Positions 1-10,551 of a stretch of DNA of 64,000 nt are shown piece after piece. The notes below the pieces were generated by a model that searched no databases, was not told the DNA's origin, and saw nothing but the letters and a program-made list of their open reading frames with translations. Position numbers and translations under genes: made by a program. Position 1 is the stretch's first letter. Each line of letters opens with the position of its first letter. Where the stretch lies: NCBI RefSeq assembly GCF_000970795.1, contig NZ_KQ034028.1, positions 534,127-598,126 on the forward strand. The letters are read 5' to 3'. This DNA is from Bombilactobacillus mellifer. Lineage in GTDB: Bacteria; Bacillota; Bacilli; Lactobacillales; Lactobacillaceae.

Positions 1-2
1 CA

Positions 3-1034
3 ATTAAAAGTATCATGAACAACGCTTCCTTGGCTTTAGGGGAAGCTTATATGAATAAGACGATTGAAATTGATGGTAGTATTGAAAAATTGATTTTAGC
101 AGCTTATCAAAGCCGCAACAGTTTTTTATACAATAAAAAATTCAAACAATTTATGCCGACGCATACCCATTCCAAAAATGATGAGGAAGAGTTCGTCCAA
201 GATCATTATGATATTGGTAATGATTTTTATAAATTATGGCTCGATGATACGATGACTTACTCTTGTGCTTATTTTGAAAAACCGGACGACACCTTGAAAC
301 AAGCCCAGCTCAATAAAGTTCATCATATTTTAAAAAAACTCAATCCGCAACCGGGAAAAACTTTAGTAGATATTGGTTGTGGCTGGGGAACTTTGATGCT
401 TACTGCTGCTCAAGAATATCATTTAAAAGTTACCGGAATCACCTTAAGCGAAGAACAATATGAGTACGTAGTACAGAAAATTAAAGATTTAAAGTTGACT
501 GATTGTGCCGAGGTAAAATTAGTCGATTATCGGGAAATTAAAGATCAAAAATGGGATTACGTGGTCTCCGTCGGAATGTTTGAACATGTAGGTCATGAGG
601 ATCTGCCAGAATATTTCCGAGATGTAGCACAGATGTTAGTTGATGGGGGCACAGCTTTAATTCATGGGATTACCCGTCAAGGAAGCGGAGCCTTGAATGC
701 CTGGATTGATAAGTGGATTTTTCCTGGTGGTTATATTCCGGGTTTGACCGAAAATATTGATAATATTTTAAATGCGGGGCTCCAGTTGAGCGACATGGAA
801 ATGTTGCGGCGCCATTATCAACGTACCTTAGAAATTTGGGAACAAAATTTTCAAGCTCATCGTGCTGAGGTGACTCAAATGATGGATGAGCGCTTTAGCC
901 GCATGTGGGAATTGTATCTGCAAGCTTGTGCAGCCTCTTTTGCTTCAGGCAATATTGACGTGGTGCAATATTTAATTAGTAAAGGGCCTTCAGGCACTAA
1001 TTTACCGATGACGAGAGATTACGTTTATCGCTAA
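3..1034 (+). CDS. cfa: Cyclopropane-fatty-acyl-phospholipid synthase, 5' end cut by window edge
   Basis: SAM-dependent enzyme that adds a methylene bridge to unsaturated acyl chains of membrane phospholipids. The reading frame stays open to the first base of the window, so the true start lies outside; an internal ATG at 15 is not a credible start because the residues around it ([10 protein letters not shown]) belong to the conserved N-terminal lipid-binding part of the family. Visible are the SAM-binding motif VDIGCGWG, the conserved HYDIGNDFY stretch before it, and the C-terminal [11 protein letters not shown] end. About 340 residues are seen of a usual 380-400. A rho-independent terminator follows at once. 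Family assignment is firm. Confidence 0.93.
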   Translation: MKSIMNNASLALGEAYMNKTIEIDGSIEKLILAAYQSRNSFLYNKKFKQFMPTHTHSKNDEEEFVQDHYDIGNDFYKLWLDDTMTYSCAYFEKPDDTLKQAQLNKVHHILKKLNPQPGKTLVDIGCGWGTLMLTAAQEYHLKVTGITLSEEQYEYVVQKIKDLKLTDCAEVKLVDYREIKDQKWDYVVSVGMFEHVGHEDLPEYFRDVAQMLVDGGTALIHGITRQGSGALNAWIDKWIFPGGYIPGLTENIDNILNAGLQLSDMEMLRRHYQRTLEIWEQNFQAHRAEVTQMMDERFSRMWELYLQACAASFASGNIDVVQYLISKGPSGTNLPMTRDYVYR

Positions 1035-1082
1035 GCAAACCAGCGCGGCTTTGTAAGAACACAGAATAATCAAGCTATAATG

Positions 1083-1125
1083 GCGGTTCATCCTGTTATC
1101 GAAAACAGACAGAACCGCTTTTTTA
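1083..1125 (+). terminator. Terminator of cfa
   Basis: GCGGTTC (1083-1089) pairs with GAACCGC (1112-1118), extended by TGTT/AACA, and is followed by a T-rich tract. It separates cfa from the metK leader. Confidence 0.85.
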
Positions 1126-1218
1126 TTTGTGCCAGCGGTTTTTTCTGAAATTATCAAAAAACAATTTTAAAATTGTACTTGTAATATTAAATTTTGTGAT
1201 AACATGGTTAAGTTAATT

Positions 1219-1276
1219 AAATTCCTGATGGAGCAAATTATTTGCTTACCTGTAACCGAATTAAGGGGGAAAAATT
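1219..1276 (+). promoter_or_regulatory. SMK box (SAM-III) riboswitch of metK
   Basis: The block TTCCTGATGG, a short hairpin (AGCAAA...TTTGCT), then CCTGTAACCGAA and AAGGGGGAA matches the order and conserved bases of the SMK box known upstream of metK in Lactobacillales. In that family S-adenosylmethionine makes the leader pair its own GGGGG Shine-Dalgarno with the anti-Shine-Dalgarno strand, shutting translation. Here GGGGG lies at 1265-1269, the right distance before the TTG start at 1277. The central hairpin loop differs in length and sequence from the Enterococcus example, as expected for a variable arm. Confidence 0.88.
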
Positions 1277-2485
1277 TTGGAAAAAGAAAAACATTTTTTT
1301 ACGTCGGAATCAGTGTCAGAAGGACATCCTGATAAAATGGCAGATCAAATTAGCGACGCCATTTTAGATGCCATTTTAAAAGAAGATCCCAAGGCTCGGG
1401 TAGCTTGTGAAACTACAGTCACTACCGGTTTAGTATTGGTAGCGGGTGAAATAAGTACCAGTGCTTATGTGGATATTCAAAAAATTGTCCGCGATACGAT
1501 TCGAGAAATTGGCTACACGAATTCTGCTTATGGCTTTGATGCTGATACTTGTGCAGTGATTACGGCAATTGATCAACAATCACCGGACATTGCCCAAGGT
1601 GTAGATGATGCCTTGGAACAACGCGAACAAGTCAGCGATGACGATCCGTTCGATCAGATAGGAGCAGGCGATCAAGGCTTGATGTTTGGCTATGCTACAG
1701 ATGAAACACCCGAATATATGCCGCTACCGATCATGTTAGCACATAAATTAATGCGGCAGGTCACTACTGTTCGTAAACAGGGCCAATTAACTTATTTGCG
1801 CCCAGATTCCAAAGCACAAGTCACGGTAGAATACGATGATCAGCATCGGCCATTAAGAGTGGATACCGTGGTTTTAAGCACACAACATGATCCGGAAGTA
1901 TCCTTGACAGATTTAAAGCAAGACATCATTGAACAAGTCATTAAACCGGTTGTCCCGGCGCAGTTTTTAGATGAACAAACCAAATTTTTAATTAATCCTA
2001 CGGGACGTTTTGTTTTAGGGGGACCGAGCAGTGATACTGGTTTAACCGGTCGTAAAATTATTGTGGATACCTATGGCGGCGCAGCACATCATGGTGGTGG
2101 AGCTTTTTCAGGTAAAGATGCCACTAAAGTTGACCGTTCTGCTAGTTATGCGGCGCGTTATGTGGCCAAAAATTTAGTAGCTGCCAAGATAGCTCATCAA
2201 GTAGAAATTCAATTAGCTTATGCGATTGGCGTTGCGCGTCCTGTGTCTATTGCAGTGAATACTTTTGGGACAAGCGCCTATCGCGATGATGAAATTGTCG
2301 CAGCAATTCGCCAAGTTTTTGATTTGCGGCCCGCAGGGATTATTCAAATGCTAGATTTACAACGTCCCATTTATCGTCAAACAGCGGCTTACGGTCATTT
2401 TGGGCGCACCGATATTGATGTACCGTGGGAGCATACAGATCGTGTTCAACAGTTACAAAAAATTTTAACAAAGCAGGATCACTAG
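1277..2485 (+). CDS. metK: S-adenosylmethionine synthetase
   Basis: Makes S-adenosylmethionine from methionine and ATP in the cytoplasm. The 402-residue product has the family length and hallmarks: [16 protein letters not shown] near residue 17, [12 protein letters not shown] near residue 130 and the glycine-rich [17 protein letters not shown] near residue 273. Start is TTG at 1277, six to seven bases after the GGGGG Shine-Dalgarno that forms part of the SMK riboswitch; a weak start codon suits a gene controlled at initiation. Its stop TAG shares one base with the GTG start of the following MFS transporter, so the two are probably translationally coupled. Confidence 0.97.
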   Translation: MEKEKHFFTSESVSEGHPDKMADQISDAILDAILKEDPKARVACETTVTTGLVLVAGEISTSAYVDIQKIVRDTIREIGYTNSAYGFDADTCAVITAIDQQSPDIAQGVDDALEQREQVSDDDPFDQIGAGDQGLMFGYATDETPEYMPLPIMLAHKLMRQVTTVRKQGQLTYLRPDSKAQVTVEYDDQHRPLRVDTVVLSTQHDPEVSLTDLKQDIIEQVIKPVVPAQFLDEQTKFLINPTGRFVLGGPSSDTGLTGRKIIVDTYGGAAHHGGGAFSGKDATKVDRSASYAARYVAKNLVAAKIAHQVEIQLAYAIGVARPVSIAVNTFGTSAYRDDEIVAAIRQVFDLRPAGIIQMLDLQRPIYRQTAAYGHFGRTDIDVPWEHTDRVQQLQKILTKQDH

Positions 2486-3978
2486 TGAAAAAACAGAAAC
2501 AAACTAATGTCAGTCTGGTAACCATTGCTGTCTTTATTGCGACCTTTATGACCGCTGTGGAAGGTACGATTGTCTCCACTGCGATGCCGACAATTGTGAG
2601 TGATTTACACGGCTTGAATGTTATGAACTGGGTCTTTTCCATTTATTTACTTATGAGCGCAGTAACGACTCCTATTTATGGAAAATTATCTGATCGTTTT
2701 GGCCGTAAACGTTTATTAACGATTGGTTTATTAATCTTCGTCATTGGTTCCTTTCTCTGCGGTATTTCGCAATCAATGTTGGAATTAATTTTAGCGCGTT
2801 TTTTGCAGGGATTAGGAGCCGGAGCCATCCAGCCTCTTACGTACACAGTTTTAGCTGATATTTATCCCTTGGAAAAGCGCGCGGGGATGATTGGTTTAAA
2901 TGGGTCCTCTTGGGGAATTGCTTCGATTGTGGCGCCCCTGTTAGGCGGTTTTATCGTGGAAAAGTTAAGCTGGCATTGGGTATTTGCCATTAATATTCCG
3001 ATTGGACTTCTTACCATTTTGTTGATTCAATTCTTCTTGCATGAACACATTGAAGCCAAATCTAGTGCAATTGATTATCGTGGCATTGTACTGCTGACTT
3101 TGACGTTAGTCTTATTAATGTTAGGTTTACAAAATTTAAGCAATATACAACACGCCGGCTGGAGTGTAGTCTTACTGCTTATTTCAGCAGTGTTTTTGGG
3201 GATTTTATTAAAGGTAGAACAACAGCAAGTTGATCCGATTTTACCGCTTAAATTATTTCGAAACCGGGCTTTTGTTGTTCAAAATTTAGATATGCTGCTC
3301 ATTGCCGGTTTTTTAATTGGCTTTGACACTTATTTACCGATTTGGATGCAAAGTGTTTTAGGACTACAGCCGTCAATGGGTGGCTTTGTGGTCACTCCCA
3401 GTTCGATTGTCTGGCTATTAGGATCTTATTTATCCGGCAAGTTTGTAGCCAAATATCCACCGCATAGTATTACGGCGGGGGCTTTATTATTCTTAATTGG
3501 TGGATGTGCTGCTTATTTATTGATACCTTTCAATACGTCTTTTAGTGTTTTTCTCATCATTTCCGGTTTTGTTGGTTTTGGCTTTGGACTATCGATTACG
3601 ACTTCGACTGTTACTTCGCAAAGTGTAGTGACAGCCGATGAAGTCGGTACGGCCACCAGTTTCAATACCTTAGCCCGTAATTTAGGGCAAACGCTCATGG
3701 TGTCTATTTTTGGCATCGTGATGAATATTGTAATGGCCCACGGAGTACAACAACATCCCAGCCTGACTGCAGCCATGATGAATAAAATGATTAATCCAGC
3801 AACTGCTGGTCAATTACCGGCCCGTTATTTAGTGCCAGCGCGTAAAATTGTTTTTGCGGGTTTACGAGGTATTTTTATAGTTGGAATGATTATTCTTGTT
3901 AGTGCTTTTGTGATTAATCTTTGGGATTGGCGTAGTAAGAAATTATTGATTGATTATCAAAAAAAAGCCACCAAATAA
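2485..3978 (+). CDS. MFS multidrug efflux transporter, EmrB/QacA type
   Basis: Membrane drug:proton antiporter of the DHA2 family. The 497-residue protein is highly hydrophobic with roughly 14 membrane segments, carries motif A (GKLSDRFGRKR, about residue 65) after the second helix and the motif C-like region GSSWGIASIVAPLLGG. GTG at 2485 is preferred over an ATG at 2425 because the latter lies inside metK and would add 20 unrelated residues; GTG overlaps the metK stop by one base. Its 3' end overlaps the convergent PAP2 gene by 65 bases. Substrate cannot be told from sequence. Being placed behind the SMK box it may follow metK expression. Confidence 0.88.
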   Translation: MKKQKQTNVSLVTIAVFIATFMTAVEGTIVSTAMPTIVSDLHGLNVMNWVFSIYLLMSAVTTPIYGKLSDRFGRKRLLTIGLLIFVIGSFLCGISQSMLELILARFLQGLGAGAIQPLTYTVLADIYPLEKRAGMIGLNGSSWGIASIVAPLLGGFIVEKLSWHWVFAINIPIGLLTILLIQFFLHEHIEAKSSAIDYRGIVLLTLTLVLLMLGLQNLSNIQHAGWSVVLLLISAVFLGILLKVEQQQVDPILPLKLFRNRAFVVQNLDMLLIAGFLIGFDTYLPIWMQSVLGLQPSMGGFVVTPSSIVWLLGSYLSGKFVAKYPPHSITAGALLFLIGGCAAYLLIPFNTSFSVFLIISGFVGFGFGLSITTSTVTSQSVVTADEVGTATSFNTLARNLGQTLMVSIFGIVMNIVMAHGVQQHPSLTAAMMNKMINPATAGQLPARYLVPARKIVFAGLRGIFIVGMIILVSAFVINLWDWRSKKLLIDYQKKATK

Positions 3979-4540
3979 GTTCCGTTGTCGCAATCGCATA
4001 TAAACTACCAGCGAGTACATCGCTCAGATAGTGAACATGTAATACTACCCGACTCAGTAGAACTCCGACAACGACAAGCGTGCCCACCAGAGCAGCTCCT
4101 TTGGGGGGCTTTTTTTGCCAGTATAATAAATAGATGGCTAATACTAAAACGGTGATGGCGTTGGCATGACCACTGGGGAAGCTATACCCACTAACGTGGA
4201 TGAGATGATGTAATTGTGGTCGCGGACGACAAAAGAGTAATTTCAGCCAGTGAGCAGTTGCTAGATTAAAGAAAACGGCGCTGCTCAAGAAAAGTCGCTG
4301 TGACCAATTCTGAGCTAGCAAGACTAAAATGACCGTGACCCAACAAATGGTTGAAGGTGCACCTAAAGCTGTTATTTGCTTCCAGAATTGGTGGCTGGAA
4401 GCGGGTAAAGCATCAGTGAAATGAAAGCCCCATTGATCTAGTAAATTAATTACAGGATGGTGTAACTGGACTAAGCTGCAAAGTATAATAAATATTAAAA
4501 AAATTGTTAAAATTTGTTTAAGTTTTCGTGAAGTCTGCAT
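3914..4540 (-). CDS. PAP2-family membrane phosphatase
   Basis: Phosphatidic-acid-phosphatase-2 superfamily, likely acting on lipid or undecaprenyl pyrophosphate at the outer face of the membrane. All three catalytic motifs are visible: KLLFCRPRP (KX6RP type), SFPSGHAN (PSGH) and SRVVLHVHYLSDVLAG (SRX5HX3D). The 208-residue protein has an N-terminal hydrophobic segment and several further helices. It is convergent with the MFS gene and its last 21 codons lie on the opposite strand of that gene's end. A role in undecaprenyl-phosphate recycling is plausible but not shown. Confidence 0.88.
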   Translation of the reverse strand: MQTSRKLKQILTIFLIFIILCSLVQLHHPVINLLDQWGFHFTDALPASSHQFWKQITALGAPSTICWVTVILVLLAQNWSQRLFLSSAVFFNLATAHWLKLLFCRPRPQLHHLIHVSGYSFPSGHANAITVLVLAIYLLYWQKKPPKGAALVGTLVVVGVLLSRVVLHVHYLSDVLAGSLYAIATTELIWWLFFDNQSIISYYANPKD

Positions 4541-4679
4541 AAGTCGAGGTTTCCGCCTTGCTTTCCTAATAATTTTAGTTAAGATAAAAGTGGAGTTAAA
4601 TTAATTAGATTTTTAACAAGCAATTACGAGAATAATTTTATGAGTTTGTGATATTGGATTTGATTTGGGGATTGATAAA

Positions 4680-5948
4680 TTGGCTAATAAAAAAACAACA
4701 TTAACACAAAATGATTCTTTATTCCATAATGAAGTTAGTATACCATTGCGGCATCCTAAAAATCTTGGTAAATGGGGAACCTTGAGTGCCAGTCTCTTAA
4801 TTTGCGGTGCGGCCCTGACCAGCCAAGCCCAACCGGTAATGGCTGCTGAAGCCGATGCACCTACCAATTCGATTGTTGTTCAAACCGGCACCTCCACTGA
4901 TGATTTAATTGTTTCACAAGGTTATGGCGACCAAGATTTTTTGAATTATTTGGGCAGTTCAGCCCAAAAATTAGCAGAAAAAAATAATTTATATGCCTCA
5001 GTCATGGTCGCCCAAGCATTGTTGGAAAGTGGTTGGGGAACCAGCAGTTTGGCACAAGCACCAAATTTTAATTTGTTTGGCGTTAAGGGCACCTTTCAAG
5101 GGGCTGCAGTTAATTTGAGCACACAAGAAGATGATGGCAGTGGCAGTCTGTATACGATTCAATCTAATTTTCGTAAATATCCATCCTATCGTGAATCGCT
5201 AGAGGACTATGTGCGTTTATTACGTAGTAATGGGCGCTTGTACGCTAATGTTTGGCGGAGCAATGCTGCTACTTACCAAGATGCGACGAAAGCTCTGACA
5301 GGGCGTTATGCCACGGATACTTCTTATAATGAGAAATTAGATGCTTTGATAGAAAAGTATAATTTAACCCGTTTTGATGAAGCAACACCGGATAACGGCA
5401 CCGCGACAATTAATGTCAATGCTGCAACTACTGCTGATCCAACAGCTGCCACAGTCCAACCTTTGGCTAGTGTAAAGCAAGTCAAAAAAGATGCCTATCA
5501 AACTAAAACGGCCCCGGTAATTGTGCAAAATGACTATAATCGCCATGATAGTGCGGCAGCGGCTTTGGATGATACTACACCAACCGTTAGCGATATGCCA
5601 ATAATTGATAATGATGTGGCCCAATTAATCCATCAACAACAGCAATTTTTGGAGCTGATGAATACGCAGAATCATTCCAAAGTCTCCAATGGTTCGATTT
5701 ATGCTGTCCAAGAGGCACCTAAAGTTCACGTTAATACTCGGCCAGAAACCAGCCAACCTAGTGACTCACAATCAACAGGTACGCAAACTCAACCATCGAC
5801 ACCATCTGAAACGAATACGTCTGCGCAAACTATTTCCAGTGACAATCCTGCAACAGATGCTGAACAGACGACTTCCGGTTTGTATCAGCGCACAAGTGCC
5901 GCGCCGGGAATTCAAGTTGAGCATTCCGATATAGCCTCTACAGATTAA
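4680..5948 (+). CDS. Secreted GH73 N-acetylglucosaminidase (autolysin)
   Basis: Peptidoglycan hydrolase of the Glucosaminidase (GH73) family. After a long signal region (charged start, then LGKWGTLSASLLICGAALTS and an AxA-like cut near QPVMAAEA) comes the catalytic domain: VMVAQALLESGWG (catalytic Glu in LLES), NFNLFGVKG, YPSYRESLEDYVRLLRSNG and TGRYATDTSYNEKL, residues about 75-230. The remaining 190 residues are Thr/Ser/Gln-rich, low complexity, with no visible LPxTG anchor or LysM. The signal region resembles the KxYKxGKxW type (KNLGKW). TTG at 4680 fits a GGGG at 4667-4670; an in-frame TTG at 4665 is an alternative. Stands alone between PAP2 and the leuS leader. Confidence 0.85.
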   Translation: MANKKTTLTQNDSLFHNEVSIPLRHPKNLGKWGTLSASLLICGAALTSQAQPVMAAEADAPTNSIVVQTGTSTDDLIVSQGYGDQDFLNYLGSSAQKLAEKNNLYASVMVAQALLESGWGTSSLAQAPNFNLFGVKGTFQGAAVNLSTQEDDGSGSLYTIQSNFRKYPSYRESLEDYVRLLRSNGRLYANVWRSNAATYQDATKALTGRYATDTSYNEKLDALIEKYNLTRFDEATPDNGTATINVNAATTADPTAATVQPLASVKQVKKDAYQTKTAPVIVQNDYNRHDSAAAALDDTTPTVSDMPIIDNDVAQLIHQQQQFLELMNTQNHSKVSNGSIYAVQEAPKVHVNTRPETSQPSDSQSTGTQTQPSTPSETNTSAQTISSDNPATDAEQTTSGLYQRTSAAPGIQVEHSDIASTD

Positions 5949-6002
5949 TCACTAATTTAAAGGGGTAAATTAATTAAATTTGAAAATTATTAGGATCGGA
6001 CC

Positions 6003-6032
6003 TTGCATTTTGAGGTTTTCTTACTTTATAAT
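6003..6032 (+). promoter_or_regulatory. Promoter of the leuS T-box leader
   Basis: TTGCAT (6003-6008), 18-base spacer, TATAAT (6027-6032). Transcription would start near 6039, just before stem I of the T-box. Confidence 0.7.
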
Positions 6033-6038
6033 GGCCTC

Positions 6039-6280
6039 ATATATTTATTTAGCGAAGCGAGAAATTAGTAGCAGTCAGTTTTTGTGCAGAGAGTGAAAGG
6101 TTAGTGAGATTTCACCAAAAAGTGACGGCGAACTCGTTCTCAAGGCTGAACATTGAAGTAACAGTAGATGTTTCCGGGGAATCACCGTTATAGATTGAGA
6201 GGGCTACGTTTAACGTAGAACTTAGGTGGTACCGCGGTCAATCGTCCTATTGCACAGTTGCAATAGGACTTTTTTATTTT
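6039..6280 (+). promoter_or_regulatory. T-box riboswitch of leuS (Leu, specifier CTC)
   Basis: The T-box core AGGTGGTACCGCGG is at about 6223-6236, followed by a terminator hairpin (6244-6254 with 6259-6269, loop CAGT) and a T-run. Stem I can be folded: GAGAA 6059-6063 with TTCTC 6137-6141 at the base and GTCA 6074-6077 with TGAC 6123-6126 above the specifier loop; the loop strand GGCGAACTCG places CTC (Leu) at 6133-6135 as specifier codon. Uncharged tRNA-Leu would pair here and favour the antiterminator. This agrees with the downstream gene. Confidence 0.92.
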
Positions 6281-6294
6281 TCAAGGAGGAAAAT

Positions 6295-8715
6295 ATGAGT
6301 TATAACCATACAGTAATTGAAAAAAAATGGCAAAAATATTGGGCTGACCATCATACTTTTCGTACAACTGAAGATGATCATAAACCCAATTTTTATGCGC
6401 TGGATATGTTTCCCTATCCATCCGGCAAAGGTTTGCATGTAGGACATCCCGAAGGCTACACAGCCACGGATATTGTCGCTAGAATGAAGCGGATGCAAGG
6501 ATACAACGTTTTACATCCGATGGGCTGGGATGCTTTTGGGCTGCCGGCAGAACAATATGCTATTCAAACAGGAAATAATCCTAAAGATTTTACCGAAAAG
6601 AATATTAATGTTTTTAAAAAGCAAATTAATTCATTGGGCTTTTCTTATGACTGGGATCGCGAAGTCAATACAACGGATCCAAGTTATTATAAGTGGACCC
6701 AATGGATTTTCGAACAAATGTATAAAAAAGGATTAGCTTATGAAGCCGAAGTTCCCGTCAATTGGAGCCCTGATTTAGGCACCGTGGTGGCCAATGAGGA
6801 AATCGTCAATGGAGTGACTGAGCGCGGCGGATTTCCAGTTTATCGCAAACCCATGCGTCAGTGGATGTTGAAAATTACCGCTTATGCGGATCGTTTAATT
6901 GATGATTTAGACTTATTAGATTGGCCGGAGAGCATTAAAGATATGCAGCGGAATTGGATTGGCCGCTCTACAGGTGCACAAATCAAATTTCAAGTGGCAA
7001 ATACTGATTACGAGTTTGAAGTTTTCACCACGCGGCCAGATACGATTTTTGGAACAACTTACATGGTTATGGCTCCAGAAAAAGAATTAGTCAACCAAAT
7101 TGTTACTGAACAACAGGCGACTGCTGTACAAGCTTACCAAGCAGAAACAGCACGCAAAAGTGATTTGGCACGAACAGATTTGAATAATGACAAAACCGGT
7201 GTCTTTACTGGTGCTTATGCCATTAATCCGGTTAATGGCAATAAAATTCCGATTTGGATTTCTGATTATGTTTTAGCCAGCTACGGTACAGGTGCTATTA
7301 TGGCGGTACCTGCACACGATGATCGTGATTATGAATTTGCACGGAAATTTAAACTGCCAATTATGCCAGTCATTCAAGGAGGTAATGTAGAACAAGCCGC
7401 GTTTAAAGGCGATGGTCCACATATTAATTCTGAATTTTTAAATGGGTTAAATAAAGAGCAAGCCATCGCTAAAATGGTAGAGTGGTTGACAGAAAAAGGC
7501 TTAGGTACCAAAAAAGTTAACTATCGATTAAGAGATTGGGTATTTTCACGGCAACGTTATTGGGGTGAACCGATTCCAATTATTCATTGGGAAGATGGGG
7601 AAACGACTTTAGTGCCCGAAGAGCAATTACCGTTACGTTTGCCAGAAGAAGCAGATATTAAACCTTCCGGATCCGTGGAAAGTCCGTTAGCTAATTTAAC
7701 TGATTGGGTCAATGTCGTCGATCACAATGGCCGCAAGGGCAAACGCGAAACCAATACCATGCCTCAATGGGCCGGAAGTTCTTGGTATTTTCTGCGTTAC
7801 GTCGACCCACATAATGATCAGGCCTTAGCGGATTATGATAAACTGAAAAGGTGGTTACCGGTAGATCTATATATTGGGGGGGCGGAGCATGCGGTATTGC
7901 ATTTACTGTACGCGCGGTTTTGGCATAAGTTTTTATACGATTTGGGAGTTGTGCCGACACCGGAACCGTTCCAGAAATTATTTAATCAAGGTATGATTTT
8001 AGGGGCCAATCACGAAAAAATGTCGAAATCTAAAGGCAACGTTGTGAACCCTGATGAAGTAGTCGAACAATATGGTGCCGACACTCTACGTCTTTATGAA
8101 ATGTTTATGGGTCCGTTGGATGCTTCCATTTCTTGGAGTGAAAATGGTTTGGCCGGTTCATTCAGATTCATTGAACGTGTTTGGCGCTTATACATTAATT
8201 CCGATGATGAAAATACGTTACGTACCGATTTTATTACACCGGCAGCTAATCCGGAGTTAGCTAAAGTATATAGTGAAACTGTTAAAACCGTTACTGAACA
8301 TTTTGAAAAATTACAGTTTAATACGGCAATTTCACAAATGATGGTCTTTTGTAACGCGGTCAATAAAGCCCAGCAGTTTCCACAAGAGTATGCTGAAGGG
8401 TTGATTAAAATGCTTGCACCGGTAATTCCACATGTGGCTGAAGAAATTTGGCAAAAATTAGGACACAATGAATCTATAACTTATGCTGCGTGGCCAACTT
8501 ATGATGAAAATAGTTTGATTAGTGAAAAAACAGAAATTATTTTACAGGTCAATGGGAAATTACGGGATAAAATTACCGTACCACGAGATACTGCCAAAGC
8601 TGATTTAGAGGCCATTGCTCGTAAAAATACTAAAATCCAAAAATTTACGGCCGGAAAAGAATTACGCAAAGTCATTGTTGTCCCTAATAAAATTGTTAAC
8701 TTTGTTGTAAAATAG
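6295..8715 (+). CDS. leuS: Leucyl-tRNA synthetase
   Basis: Charges tRNA-Leu with leucine. The 806-residue product is of normal bacterial length with the class I signatures: HVGH form of HIGH near residue 47 ([15 protein letters not shown]), KMSKS near residue 575 ([16 protein letters not shown]), a CP1 editing domain between them ([26 protein letters not shown]) and a C-terminal anticodon-binding domain. ATG at 6295 follows AAGGAGG at a good distance; an in-frame codon farther upstream lies inside the T-box terminator and is rejected. Expression is governed by the T-box leader. Confidence 0.98.
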   Translation: MSYNHTVIEKKWQKYWADHHTFRTTEDDHKPNFYALDMFPYPSGKGLHVGHPEGYTATDIVARMKRMQGYNVLHPMGWDAFGLPAEQYAIQTGNNPKDFTEKNINVFKKQINSLGFSYDWDREVNTTDPSYYKWTQWIFEQMYKKGLAYEAEVPVNWSPDLGTVVANEEIVNGVTERGGFPVYRKPMRQWMLKITAYADRLIDDLDLLDWPESIKDMQRNWIGRSTGAQIKFQVANTDYEFEVFTTRPDTIFGTTYMVMAPEKELVNQIVTEQQATAVQAYQAETARKSDLARTDLNNDKTGVFTGAYAINPVNGNKIPIWISDYVLASYGTGAIMAVPAHDDRDYEFARKFKLPIMPVIQGGNVEQAAFKGDGPHINSEFLNGLNKEQAIAKMVEWLTEKGLGTKKVNYRLRDWVFSRQRYWGEPIPIIHWEDGETTLVPEEQLPLRLPEEADIKPSGSVESPLANLTDWVNVVDHNGRKGKRETNTMPQWAGSSWYFLRYVDPHNDQALADYDKLKRWLPVDLYIGGAEHAVLHLLYARFWHKFLYDLGVVPTPEPFQKLFNQGMILGANHEKMSKSKGNVVNPDEVVEQYGADTLRLYEMFMGPLDASISWSENGLAGSFRFIERVWRLYINSDDENTLRTDFITPAANPELAKVYSETVKTVTEHFEKLQFNTAISQMMVFCNAVNKAQQFPQEYAEGLIKMLAPVIPHVAEEIWQKLGHNESITYAAWPTYDENSLISEKTEIILQVNGKLRDKITVPRDTAKADLEAIARKNTKIQKFTAGKELRKVIVVPNKIVNFVVK

Positions 8716-8747
8716 AAACTCTAAGATCAACAGAGAGGAAGAAGTTA

Positions 8748-10397
8748 ATGGACAACAACGTGAAGCAAACTGAACCTGATTATCAAGCTGCAGGACGCGC
8801 TTCTTTAGTCAAAGGTTCAGCATGGATGACAGCCGGCAGCGTCTTTTCACGTTTTTTAGGAGCTATTTATATTATCCCTTGGAATGCTTGGATGGCAACA
8901 TCTTTAGCCAATGCCTTATTTGCACGAGGCTATAATATTTATAGCTTTTTTCTGATTGTTTCCACAGCTGGCATTCCGGGAGCTATTTCTAAGCAAATTG
9001 CGCATTATAATGCGCTCAATGAATACTCCACTGGTAATAAACTTTTTAAACAAGGCCTAAAAATCATGGCTTTAACAGGAATTATTACGGCTGCTTTAAT
9101 GTATTTTGCAGCCCCGGCTATTGCACAGATTTTTGGGGACGGGGATCCGCATTTAATACCGGTACTAAAAGCCTTATCCGCTGCCTTATTGATTATTCCT
9201 GTTATGAGTATTTCTCGTGGATATTTTCAAGGTTATAATCAGATGGCGCCCTCAGCCATTTCTCAATTTGTGGAACAAGTGGGTCGCGTTCTGTATATGT
9301 TAGCTGCGACTTTTGTTATTATGAAGGTGCAAAAAGGTAGTTATGTGGGTGCTGTTGTTCAATCTACTTTTGCAGCGTTTATTGGGGCAGTATGCGGACT
9401 AGTTATTTTAGGAGTTTATTTTGTCAAACAATTGCCACGTTTGCAAAAATTAGCACGTGGCAGCCGGACCAATAACCAAGCAGAACAGCAAAACTTCTTT
9501 TTTGAAATATGGGGCCAGGCGTTACCCTTTATCATTTTAGATGCTGGGATTATTATTTTTCAGTTGTTCGATCAAGCAACCTTTGACTTTATGATGAAAA
9601 CTTTCTATCGTCTCAGTAAAGAAACTTTGGACTCGTTGTATGCCTTATTTAGTTTCAATGCTAATAAGTTGATTATGATTACAGTCTCCTTAGCCACAGC
9701 TATGTCGGTCACGGCCGTTCCTTTGCTGTCTGCAGCCTTTTCTCGACGAGATCGGCAAAATGTACGGGTGCAAATTGCTAATACCTTGCAATTGTTTTTA
9801 TTAGTCATGATTCCGGCATCTTTAGGGATGTATGCCGTAGCGCGCCCTTTATATATTCTATTTTACGGGTATGATCGCATTGGTATTTATGTGTTGCAAT
9901 TTAATTCCATCGTAGCGATTTTAATGGGATTATTTACTGTTTTATCTTCCATCCTGCAGGGTGTTTATCAAAATCGGCTGGCTATTCGTTATTTCTTAGT
10001 CGGACTAATTGCCAAAATGATTATGCAATATCCCTTGATTTGGCTCTTGGGAGTCTTTGGACCCTTAGCAGCGACGGCGGTAGGAATGACCGTTTCTTGT
10101 TTATTAATGTTGAAATTGTTAATGCTGAAATTTGATTTTAGTCTAGGCCAAACAATCAATCGAACTTGTGGGATGCTTTGTTTAGCAGTTTTGATGTTGG
10201 TTGGAGTCATGTTAGTCGATCATGTGGGATATCACATGGTGCCCACCTTGAGTCGTGGTTTTGCTTTTTCCATGCTGTTGTTAGAAGTTTTTATTGGGGC
10301 CTTAATCTATGGATATCTACTTTTACGAACTCACTTAGGTGAGCGGATTTTGGGTCAGAGAGTGGCGCATGTGCGTCAAAGTTTGCATATAAAATAG
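8748..10397 (+). CDS. ytgP: MurJ/YtgP-like lipid flippase (polysaccharide biosynthesis family)
   Basis: Integral membrane protein of the MOP superfamily (MurJ/SpoVB/YtgP group), expected to flip lipid-linked cell-wall precursor. 549 residues with about 14 hydrophobic helices; the N-terminal part holds the family pattern GSAWMTAGSVFSRFLGAIYIIPW and later AGIPGAISKQIA and ISRGYFQGYNQMAPSAISQ. ATG at 8748 follows AGAGAGGAAG. It sits 32 bases behind leuS, as ytgP does in Bacillus relatives, and ends in a terminator. Function as the lipid II flippase is inferred from homology. Confidence 0.85.
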   Translation: MDNNVKQTEPDYQAAGRASLVKGSAWMTAGSVFSRFLGAIYIIPWNAWMATSLANALFARGYNIYSFFLIVSTAGIPGAISKQIAHYNALNEYSTGNKLFKQGLKIMALTGIITAALMYFAAPAIAQIFGDGDPHLIPVLKALSAALLIIPVMSISRGYFQGYNQMAPSAISQFVEQVGRVLYMLAATFVIMKVQKGSYVGAVVQSTFAAFIGAVCGLVILGVYFVKQLPRLQKLARGSRTNNQAEQQNFFFEIWGQALPFIILDAGIIIFQLFDQATFDFMMKTFYRLSKETLDSLYALFSFNANKLIMITVSLATAMSVTAVPLLSAAFSRRDRQNVRVQIANTLQLFLLVMIPASLGMYAVARPLYILFYGYDRIGIYVLQFNSIVAILMGLFTVLSSILQGVYQNRLAIRYFLVGLIAKMIMQYPLIWLLGVFGPLAATAVGMTVSCLLMLKLLMLKFDFSLGQTINRTCGMLCLAVLMLVGVMLVDHVGYHMVPTLSRGFAFSMLLLEVFIGALIYGYLLLRTHLGERILGQRVAHVRQSLHIK

Positions 10398-10405
10398 TAT
10401 TTCCA

Positions 10406-10442
10406 AAGCTTATCTTCTAATTACGAAGGTAAGCTTTTTTAA
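10406..10442 (+). terminator. Terminator of the leuS-ytgP unit
   Basis: AAGCTTATCTTC (10406-10417) pairs with GAAGGTAAGCTT (10425-10436), followed by TTTTTT. Confidence 0.9.
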
Positions 10443-10551
10443 AACTTGCTAAAAGTCATATGGTAGAATGGGCTTTTAAATTAATTTGGACTGGCCGAAG
10501 ACCAAATTGTAAATAACTTTATTATTACCCAGGAAATAAATTTCTTTAAAT

